Shown here one piece after another: positions 51,223 to 61,700 of a stretch of 64,000 nt of DNA. Location: contig NC_079882.1 of assembly GCF_029227915.1 (NCBI RefSeq), positions 16,754,501 through 16,818,500 on the forward strand, given 5' to 3'. The position numbers and the translations under genes were made by a program. The number at the start of each line of letters is the position of its first letter. Position 1 is the first letter of the stretch. The notes under the pieces were generated by a model. It was not told the DNA's origin and searched no databases. It saw nothing but the letters and a program-made list of their open reading frames with translations. This stretch comes from Hydractinia symbiolongicarpus. Its lineage: Eukaryota > Cnidaria > Hydrozoa > Anthoathecata > Hydractiniidae.

Positions 51223-51404
51223 GGCCTTTTGCAGTCTAATAAAGGCCTCACACGTAAATCACGTGGTTTCACCTGTCTGCGCAGGTTACCATTGGCCTAG
51301 TCCTTACATTCTCAATGCGCTACAACGTCCCAAGTCGTTTTCATTAGCGCCGTTGCCTTACAACACTCTTAACTACGTGCACAGTCCTATAAAGGCTGTA
51401 ATTT
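51223..51404 (+). repeat. Representative near-consensus monomer (182 bp) with internal motifs
   Basis: This copy is close to the commonest base at most positions and serves as a reference unit. Motifs in order: GGCCTTT (51223-51229) pairs with AAAGGCC (51241-51247) across an 11-nt loop. CACGT and ACGTG (51251-51265) form a dyad with a 5-nt spacer that includes CACGTG. The palindrome CTGCGCAG lies at 51277-51284 and becomes CCTGCGCAGG in many other copies. AATAAA, the usual polyadenylation hexamer, lies at 51238-51243, and TATAAA lies at 51388-51393. No 17-bp CENP-B box pattern (NTTCGNNNNANNCGGGN) is found on either strand. The length is near that of nucleosome-scale satellites. Whether any motif is used is unknown. 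Confidence 0.9.
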
Positions 51405-53536
51405 GGCCTTTTGCAGTCTAGTAAAGGCTTCATACATAGATCACGTGGTTTCACCTGTCTGCGCAGGTCACCATTGACCTAGTCCTTCCAGTCTCAATGT
51501 GCTACAACGTCTCAAGTCGTTTTCATTAGCGCCGTTGCCTTAAGACACTCTTAACTACCTGCACAGTCCTATAAAGGCTGTAATATGGCCTTTTGCAGTC
51601 TAATAAAGGCCTCACACGTAAATCACGTGATTTCACCGGTCTGCGCAGGTTACCATTGGTCTAGTCCTTCCAGTCTCAATGCGCTACAACGTCCCAAGTC
51701 GTTTTCATTATCGCTGTTGCCTTACAACACTCTTAAATACGTGCACAGTCCTATAAAGACTGTAATATGGCCTTTTGCAGTCTAATAAAGGCCTCACACG
51801 TAAATCGCGTGGTTCCATTTGTCTGTGCAGGTTACCACTGGACTATTACTTCCAGTCTCAATGCGCTACAGCGTCCCAAGTCATTTTCATTAGCGCCGTT
51901 GCCATACAACACTCTTAACTACCTGCACCGTCCTGTAAAGGCTGTAATATGGCCTTTTGCAGTCTAATAAAGGTCACACACGTAAATTACGTGGTTTCAC
52001 CAATCTGCGTAGGTTACCATTGGCCTAGTCCTTACAGTCTCAATGCGCTACAACGTGCCAAGTCGTTTTCATTGGCGAAGTTGCCTTAGAACACTCTTAA
52101 CTACGTGCACAGTCCAATAAAGGCTGTAATATGGCCTTTTGCAGTCTATTAAAGGCCTCACACGTAAATCACGTGGTTTCACCTGTCTGCGCAGGTTACC
52201 ATTGGCCTAGTCCTTACATTCTCAATGCGCTACAACGTCCCAAGTCGTTTTCATTGGCGCCGTTGCTTTACAACACTCATAACTACGTGCACAGTCCTAT
52301 AAAGGCTGTAATATGGCCCTTTGCTGTCTAATAAAGGCCTCACACGTTAATCACGTGGTTTCACCGGTCTGCGCAGGTCACCATTGGACTATTCCTTCCA
52401 GTCTAAATGCGCTACAACGTCTCAAGTCATTTTCATTATCGCTGTTGCCTTACAACACTCTTAAATACGTGCACAGTCCTATAAAGGCTGTAATATGGGC
52501 TTTTGCACTCTAATAAAGGCCTCACACGTAAATCACGTGGTTTCACCGGTCTGTGCAGGTTACCATTTGCCTAGTCCTTCCAGTCTCAATGCGCTACAAC
52601 GTCCCAAGTCGTTTTCATTATCGCTGTTGCCTTACAACACTCTTAAATACGTGCACAGTCCTATAAAGGCTGTAATATGGCCTTTTGCAGTCTAATAAAG
52701 GCCCCACACGTAAATCACGTGGTTTCACCAATCTGCGTAGGTTACCATTGGCCTAGTCCTTACAGTCTCAATGCGCTACAACGTGCCAAGTCGTTTTCAT
52801 TGGCGAAGTTGCCTTAGAACACTCTTAACTACGTGCACAGTCCAATAAAGGCTGTAATATGGCCTTTTGCAGTCTATTAAAGGCCTCACACGTAAATCAC
52901 GTGGTTTCACCTGTCTGCGCAGGTTACCAGTGGCCTAGTCCTTACATTCTCAATGCGCTACAACGTCCCAAGTCGTTTTCATTGGCGCCGTTGCTTTACA
53001 ACACTCATAACTACGTGCACAGTCCTATAAAGGCTGTAATATGGCCTTTTGCAGTCTAATAAAGGCTTCACACGTAAATCACGTGGTTTCACATGCCTGC
53101 GCAGGTTACCATTGGCCTAGTCCTTCCAGTCTCAATGTGCAACAACGTCTCAAGTCGTGTTCATTAGCGCCGTTGCCTTAAGACACTCTTAACTACGTGC
53201 ACAGTCCTATAAAGGCTGTAATATGGCCCTTTGCTGTCTAATAAAGGCCTCACACGTTAATCACGTGGTTTCACCGGTCTGCGCAGGTCACCATTGGACT
53301 AGTCGTTCCAGTCTCAATGCGCTACAACCTCCCAAGTCGTTTTCATTAGCGCTGTTGCTTTACAACACTCTTAACTACGTGCACAGTCCTATAAAGGCTG
53401 TAATATGGCCTTTTGCAGTCTAATAAAGGCCTCACACGTAAATCACATGGTTTCACCGATCTGCGCAGGTTACCATTGGACTATTCCTTCCAGTCTAAAT
53501 GCGCTACAACGTCTCAAGTCATTTTCATTATCGCTG

Positions 53537-53665
53537 TTGCCTTACAACACTCTTAAATACGTGCACAGTCCTATAAAGGCTGTAATATGGCCTTTTGCAC
53601 TCTAATAAAGGCCATATTACAGCCTTTATAGGACTGTGCACGTAGTTAAGAGTGTTGTAAGGCAA
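53537..53665. other. Polarity switch 3 (plus to minus), tight palindrome on the GGCC dyad
   Basis: The plus monomer reads to GGCC at 53589-53592. After 17 nt (53593-53609) the minus copy starts with GGCC at 53610. The arms flanking this spacer match over about 56 bp with a single mismatch (CGTATTT against CGTAGTT), then diverge because they belong to different variants. The string AAAGGCC at 53607-53613 occurs in both parent polarities: it follows TAAT in plus copies and GCA in minus copies. It is therefore a 7-bp microhomology exactly at the switch. The left copy carries the private variant TTTTGCACTC, also present at about 52501. Confidence 0.94.
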
Positions 53666-56600
53666 AGGCGCTAATGAAAACGACTTGGGACGTTGTAGCG
53701 CATTGAGACTGGAAGGACTAGGTCAATGGTGACCTGCGCAGACCGGTGAAACCACGTGATTAACGTGTGAGGCCTTTATTAGACTGCAAAGGGCCATATT
53801 ACAGCCTTTATAGGACTGTGCACGTAGTTAAGAGTGTCTTAAGGCAACGGCGCTAATGAAAACGACTTGGGACGTTGTAGCGCATTGAGACTGTAAGGAC
53901 TAGGCCAATGGTAACCTACGCAGACAGATGAAACCACGTGATTTACGTGTGAGGCCTTTATTAGACTGCAAAAGGCCATATTACAGCCTTTATAGGACTG
54001 TGCACGTAGTTAAGAGTGTTGTAAGGCAACGGCGCTAATGAAAACGACTTGGGACGTTGTAGCGCATTGAGACTGGAAGGACTAGGCCAATGGTAACCGG
54101 CGCAGACCGATGAAACCACGTGATTTACGTGTGGGGCCTTTATTAGACTGCAAAAGGCCATATTACAGCCTTATAGGACTGTCAACGTATTTAAGAGTGT
54201 TGTAAGGCAACAGCGATAATGAAAACGACTTGGGACGTTGTAGCGCATTGAGAATGTAAGGACTAGGCCAATGGTAACCTGCGCAGACAGGTGAAACCAC
54301 GTGATTTACGTGTGAGGCCTTTAATAGACTGTAAAAGGCCATATTACAGCCTTTATGGGACTGTGCACGTAGTTAAGAGTGTTCTAAGGCAACTTCGCCA
54401 ATGAAAACGACTTGGCACGTTGTAGCGCATTGAGACTGTAAGGACTAGGCCAATGGTAACCTACGCAGATTGGTAAAACCACGTCATTTACGTGTGTGAC
54501 CTTTATTAGACTTCAAAAGACCATATTACAGCCTTTACAGGACTGTGCAGGTAGTTAAGAGTGTTCTAAGGCCATGGCGCTAAGGAAAACCACTTGAAAC
54601 GTTGTAGTGCATTGAAACTGGAAGAAATAGTCCAGTGGTAACCTGCGCAGGCAGGTGAAACAACGTGATTTACGTGTGAAGCCTTTATTAGACTGCAAAA
54701 GGCCATATTGCAGCCTTTATAGGACTGTGCACGTAGTTAAGAGTGTTGTATGGCAACGGCGCTAATGAAAATGACTTGGGACGCTGTAGCGCATTGAAAC
54801 TGGAAGTAATAGTCCAATGGTAACCTGCACAGACAAATGGAACCACGCGATTTACGTGTGAGGCCTTTATTAGACTGCAAAAGGCCATATTACAGCCTTT
54901 ATAGGACTGTGCACGTATTTAAGAGTGTTGTAAGGCAACAGCGATAATGAAAACGACTTGGGACGTTGTAGCGCATTGAGACTGGAAGGACTAGGCCAAT
55001 GGTAACCTACGCAGATTGGTGAAACCACGTGATTTACGTGTATGACCTTTATTAGACTGCAAAAGTCCATATTACAGCCTTTACAGGACTGTGCAGGTAG
55101 TTAAGAGTGTTCTAAGGCCACGGCGCTAAGGAAAACCACTTGAAACGTTGTAGTGCATTGAGACTGGAAGAAATAGTCCAGTGGTAACCTGCGCAGGCAG
55201 ATGGAACCAAGTGATTTACGTGTGAGGCCTTTATTAGACTGCAAAAGGCCATATTACAGCCTTTATAGTACTGTGAACGTAGTTAAGAGTGTTGTAAAGC
55301 AACGGCGCTAATGAAAAAGACTTGGGACGTTGTAGGACATTGAGACTGGAAGGACTAGGCCAAATTGTAACCTGCGCAGGCAGGTGAAACAACGTGATTT
55401 ACGTGTGAAGCCTTTATTAGACTGCAAAAGGCCATATTACAGCCTTTATAGGACTGTGCACGTAGTTAAGAGTGTTGTATGGCAACGGCGCTAATGAAAA
55501 TGACTTGGGACGCTGTAGCGCATTGAGACTGGAAGTAATAGTCCAATGGTAACCTGCACAGACAAATGGAACCACGCGATTTACGTGTGAGGCCTTTATT
55601 AGACTGCAAAAGGCCATATTACAGCCTTTATAGCACTGTGCACGTATTTAAGAGTGTTGTAAGGCAACAGCGATAATGAAAACGACTTGGGACGTTGTAG
55701 CGCATTGAGACTGGAAGGACTAGGCCAATGGTAACCTGCGCAGACCGGTGAAATGACGTGATTTACGTGTGAGGCCTTTATTAGACTGCAAAAGGCCATA
55801 TTACAGCCTTTATAGGACTGTGCACGTAGTTAAGAGTGTTGTAAAGCAACGGCGCTAATGAAAACGACTTGGGACGTTGTAGCACATTGAGACTGGAAGG
55901 ACTAGGCCTATGGTAACCTGCGCAGGCAGGTGAAACAACGTGATTTACGTGTGAGGCCTTTATTAGACTGCAAAAGGCTATATTACAGCCTTTATAGGAC
56001 TGTGCACGTAGTTAAGAGTGTTCTAATGCAACTTCGCCAATGAAAACGACTTGGGACGTTGTAGTGCATTGAGACTGGAAGGAATAGTCCAGTGGTAACC
56101 TGCGCAGGCAGATGGAACCACGTGATTTACGTGTGAGGCTTTTATTAGACTGCAAAAGGCCATATTACAGCCTTTATAGGACTGTGCACGTAGTTAAGAG
56201 TGTTGTAAAGCAATGGCGCTAATGAAAACGACTTGGGACGTTGTAGCACATGGAGACTGGAAGGACTAGACCAATGGTAACCTGCGCAGGCAGGTGAAAC
56301 CACGTGATTTACGTATGAAGCCTTTACTAGACTGCAAAAGGCCAAATTACAGCCTTTATAGGACTGTGCACGTAGTTAAGAGTGTTGTAAAGCAACGGCG
56401 CTAATGAAAACGACTTGAGACGTTGTAGCACATTGAGACTGGAAGGACTAGGCCAATGGAAACCTGCACAGGCAAATGGAACAACGTGATTTACGTGAGG
56501 CTTTTATTAGACTGCAAAGGGCCATATTACAGCCTTTATAGGACTGCGCACGTAGTTAAGAGTGTCTTAAGGCAACGGCGCTAATGAAAACGACTTGGGA

Positions 56601-57990
56601 CGTTGTAGCGCATTGAGACTGTAAGGACTAGGCCAATGGTAACCTACGCCGACAGGTGAAACCACGTGATTTACGTGTGAGGCCTTTATTAGACTGCAAA
56701 AGGCCATATTACAGGCTTTATAGGACTGTGCAGGTAGTTAAGAGTGTTCTAAGGCCACGGCGCTAAGAAAAACCACTTGGAACGTTGTAGTGCATTGCGA
56801 CTGGAAGGAATAGTCCAATGGTAACCTGCGCAGGCAGATGAAACCACGTGATTTACGTGTGAGGCCTTTATTAGATTGCAAAAGGCGATATTGCAGCCTT
56901 TATAGGACTGTGCACGTAGTTAAGAGTGTTGTAAAGCAATGGCGCTAATGAAAACGACTTGGGACGTTGTAGCACATTGAGACTGAAAGGACTAGACCAA
57001 TGGTAACCTGCGCAGGCAGGTGAAACCACGTGATTTACGTATGAAGCCTTTACTAGACTGCAAAAGGCCAAATTACAGCCTTTATAGGACTGTGCACGTA
57101 GTTAAGAGTGTCTTAAGGCAACGGCGCTAATGAAAACGACTTGAGACGTTGTAGCACATTGAGATTGGCAGGACTAGGCAAATGGAAACATGCACAGGCA
57201 AATGGAACAACGTGATTTACGTGTGAGGCCTTTATTAGACTGCAAAAGGCCATAATACAGCCTTTATAGGACTAGGACGTAGTTAAGAGTGTTCTAAGGC
57301 AACTTCGCTAATGAAAACGACTTGAGACGTTGTAGCGCATTGAGACTGTAAGGACTAGGCCAATGGTAACCTACGCCGACAGGTGAAACCACGTGATTTA
57401 CGTGTGAGGCCTTTATTAGACTGCAAAAGGCCATATTACAGCCTTTATAGGACTGTGTAGGTAGTTAAGAGTGTTCTAAGGCCACGGCGCTAAGAAAAAC
57501 CACTTGGAACGTTGTAGTGCATTGCGACTGGAAGGAATAGTCCAATGGTAACCTGCGCAAGCAGATGGAACCACGTGATTTACGTGTGAGGCCTTTATTA
57601 GATTGCAAAAGGCGATATTGCAGCCTTTATAGGACTGTGCAAGTAGTTAAGAGTGTTGTAAAGCAACGGCGCTAATGAAAACGACTTGGGACGTTGTAGC
57701 ACATTGAGACTGAAAGGACTAGACCAATGGTAACCTGCGCAGGCAGGTGAAACCACGTGATTTACGTATGAAGCCTTTACTAGACTGCAAAAAGGCCAAA
57801 TTACAGCCTTTATAGGACTGTGCACGTAGTTAAGAGTGTCTTAAGGCAACGGCGCTAATGAAAGCGACTTGAGACGTTGTAGCACATTGAGACTGGAAGG
57901 ACTAGACCAATGGTCCCCTGCGGTGAAACCACGTGATTTACGTATGAAGCCTTTACTAGACTGCAAAAGGCCAAATTACAGCCTTTATAG
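53640..57990 (-). repeat. Block D large duplication, copy 1
   Basis: Sequence from the polarity switch onward matches 58727 onward, first at an offset of 5087 bp (to about 54640) and then at 5997 bp. The second copy has gained, or this one has lost, five monomers (910 bp). Later 1-6 bp indels (an extra A near 57791; GACTGT missing near 62720) shift the offset to about 5990. Confidence 0.9.
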
Positions 57991-58726
57991 GACTGTGCAC
58001 GTAGTTAAGAGTGTCTTAAGGCAACGGCGCTAATGAAAACGACTTGAGACGTTGTAGCACATTCAGACTGGAAGGACTAAGCCAATGGAAACCTGCACAG
58101 GCAAATGAAACCACGTGATTTACGTGTGAGGCCTTTATTAGACTGCAAAAGGCCACAATACAGCCTTTATAGGACTGTGGACAAAGTTAAGAGTGTTCTA
58201 ATGCAACTTCGCTAATGAAAACGACTTGGGACGTTGTAGCGCATTGAGACTGAAAGGACTACGCCAATGGTAACCTGCGCAGACCGGTGAAACCACGTGA
58301 TTTACGTGTGAAGCTTTTATTAGACTGCAAAAGGCCATATTACAGCCTTTATAGGACTGTGCACGTATTTAAGAGTGTTGTAAGGCAACAACGATAATGA
58401 AAACAACTTGATACGTTGTAGCGCATTAAGACTGGAAGGAATAGTCGAATGGTAACCTGCGCAGACCGGTGAAACCATTTGATTTTCGTGTGAGGCCTTT
58501 ATTAGACTGCAAAAGGCCATATTACAGCCTTTACAGGACTGTGCACGTAGTTAAGAGTGTTGTAAGGCAACAGCGCTAATGAAAACGACTTGGGACGTTG
58601 TAGCGCATTGAGACTGGAACGACTAGTCCAATGGTAACCTGCACAGGCAGATGGAAACACGTGATTTACGTGTGAGGCCTTTATTAGACTGCAAAAGACC
58701 AAATTACAGCCTTTATAGGACTGTGC

Positions 58727-61700
58727 ACGTAGTTAAGAGTGTTGTAAGGCAAAGGCGCTAATGAAAACGACTTGGGACGTTGTAGCGCATTGAGACTGGA
58801 AGGTCTAGGTCAATGGTGACCTGCGCAGACCGGTGAAACCACGTGATTAACGTGTGAGGCCTTTATTAGACTGCAAAGGGCCATATTACAGCCTTTATAG
58901 GACTGTGCACGTAGTTAAGAGTGTCTTAAGGCAACGGCGCTAATGAAAACGACTTGGGACGTTGTAGCGCATTGAGACTGTAAGGACTAGGCCAATGGTA
59001 ACCTACGCAGACAGGTGAAACCACGTGATTTACGTGTGAGGCCTTTATTAGACTGCAAAAGGCCATATTACAGCCTTTATAGGACTGTGCACGTAGTTAA
59101 GAGTGTTGTAAGGCAACGGCGCTAATGAAAACGACTTGGGACGTTGTAGCGCATTGAGACTGGAAGGACTAGGCCAATGGTAACCGGCGCAGACCGATGA
59201 AACCACGTGATTTACGTGTGGGGCCTTTATTAGACTGCAAAAGGCCATATTACAGCCTTTATAGGACTGTCAACGTATTTAAGAGTGTTGTAAGGCAACA
59301 GCGATAATGAAAACGACTTGGGACGTTGTAGCGCATTGAGAATGTAAGGACTAGGCCAATGGTAACCTGCGCAGACAGGTGAAACCACGTGATTTACGTG
59401 TGAGGCCTTTAATAGACTGCAAAAGGCCATATTACAGCCTTTATGGGACTGTGCACGTAGTTAAGAGTGTTCTAAGGCAACTTCGCCAATGAAAACGACT
59501 TGGCACGTTGTAGCGCATTGAGACTGTAAGGACTAGGCCAATGGTAACCTACGCAGATTGGTGAAACCACGTGATTTACGTGTGTGACCTTTATTAGACT
59601 TCAAAAGACCATATTACAGCCTTTACAGGACTGTGCAGGTAGTTAAGAGTGTTCTAAGGCCACGGCGCTAAGGAAAACCACTTGAAACGTTGTAGTGCAT
59701 TGAAACTGGAAGGAATAGTCCAGTGGTAACCTGCGCAGGCAGATGGAACCAAGTGATTTACGTGTGAGGCCTTTATTAGACTGCAAAAGGCCATATTACA
59801 GCCTTTATAGGACTGTGAACGTAGTTAAGAGTGTTGTAAAGCAACGGGGCTAATGAAAACGACTTGGGACGTTGTAGCACATTGAGACTGGAAGGACTAG
59901 GCCAATGGTAACCTGCGCAGGCAGGTGAAACAACGTGATTTACGTGTGAAGCCTTTTTAGACTGCAAAAGGCCATATTACAGCCTTTATAGGACTGTGCA
60001 CGTAGTTAAGAGTGTTGTATGGCAACGGCGCTAATGAAAATGACTTGGGACGCTGTAGCGCATTGAGACTGGAAGTAATAGTCCAATGGTAACCTGCACA
60101 GACAAATGGAACCACGCGATTTTTGTGTGAGGCCTTTATTAGACTGCAAAAGGCCATATTACAGCCTTTATAGGACTGTGCACGTATTTAGGAGTGTTGT
60201 AAGGCAACAGCGTTAATGAAAACGACTTGGCGCGTTGTAGCGCATTGAGACTGTAAGGACTAGGCCAATGGTAACCTACGCAGATTGGTGAAACCACGTG
60301 ATTTACGTGTGTGACCTTTATTAGACTGCAAAAGGCCATATTACAGCCTTTACAGGACTGTGCAGGTAGTTAAGAGTGTTCTAAGGTCACGGCGCTAAGG
60401 AAAACCACTTGAAACGTTGTAGTGCATTGAGACTGGAAGAAATAGTCCAGTGGTAACCTGCGCAGGCAGATGGAACCAAGTGATTTACGTGTGAGGCCTT
60501 TATTAGACTGCAAAAGGCCATATTACAGCCTTTATAGTACTGTGAACGTAGTTAAGAGTGTTGTAAAGCAACGGCGCTAATGAAAACGACTTGGGACGTT
60601 GTAGAACATTGAGACTGGAAGGACTAGGCCAATGGTAACCTGCGCAGGCAGGTGAAACAACGTGATTTACGTGTGAAGCCTTTATTAGACTGCAAAAGGC
60701 CATATTGCAGCCTTTATAGGACTGTGCACGTAGTTAAGAGTGTTGTATGGCAACGGCGCTAATGAAAATGACTTGGGACGCTGTAGCGCATTGAAACTGG
60801 AAGTAATAGTCCAATGGTAACCTGCACAGACAAATGGAACCACGCGATTTACGTGTGAGGCCTTTATTAGACTGCAAAAGGCCATATTACAGCCTTTATA
60901 GGACTGTGCACGTATTTAAGAGTGTTGTAAGGCAACAGCGATAATGAAAACGACTTGGGACGTTGTAGCGCATTGAGACTGGAAGGACTAGGCCAATGGT
61001 AACCTACGCAGATTGGTGAAACCACGTGATTTACGTGTATGACCATTATTAGACTGCAAAAGTCCATATTACAGCCTTTACAGGACTGTGCAGGTAGTTA
61101 AGAGTGTTCTAAGGCCACGGCGCTAAGGAAAACCACTTGAAACGTTGTAGTGCATTGAGACTGGAAGAAATAGTCCAGTGGTAACCTGCGCAGGCAGATG
61201 GAACCAAGTGATTTACGTGTGAGGCCTTTATTAGACTGCAAAAGGCCATATTACAGCCTTTATAGTACTGTGAACGTAGTTAAGAGTGTTGTAAAGCAAC
61301 GGCGCTAATGAAAAAGACTTGGGACGTTGTAGGACATTGAGACTGGAAGGACTATGCCAAATTGCAACCTGCGCAGGCAGGTGAAACAACGTGATTTACG
61401 TGTGAAGCCTTTATTAGACTGCAAAAGGCCATATTACAGCCTTTATAGGACTGTGCACGTAGTTAAGAGTTTTGTATGGCAACGGCGCTAATGAAAATGA
61501 CTTGGGACGCTGTAGCGCATTGAGACTGGAAGTAATAGTCCAATGGTAACCTGCACAGACAAATGGAACCACGCGATTTACGTGTGAGGCCTTTATTAGA
61601 CTGCAAAAGGCCATATTACAGCCTTTATAGGACTGTGCACGTATTTAAGAGTGTTGTAAGGCAACAGCGATAATGAAAACGACTTGGGACGTTGTAGCGC

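Larger units (their letters stand above)
37549..53609 (+). repeat. Satellite array block C, 182-bp monomer, plus polarity
   Basis: About 88 monomers return to plus polarity after the scar at 37491-37560. Variant types overlap those in block A, such as the TTAATGACGTTG type at 1629 and 39786 and the TACGTCCTAGTCC type at both ends of the window. The blocks therefore share ancestry. The block is a patchwork of higher-order repeats with offsets of 1635, 1273, 1637, 1088-1091, 1819 and 728 bp. A single-base deletion turning CAGTCCTATAAAGG into CAGTCTATAAAGG tags three copies (about 39917, 41552, 45188). One monomer near 50112-50311 is enlarged to 200 bp by a nested 9-bp repeat. No unique sequence or gene is seen. 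Confidence 0.97.
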
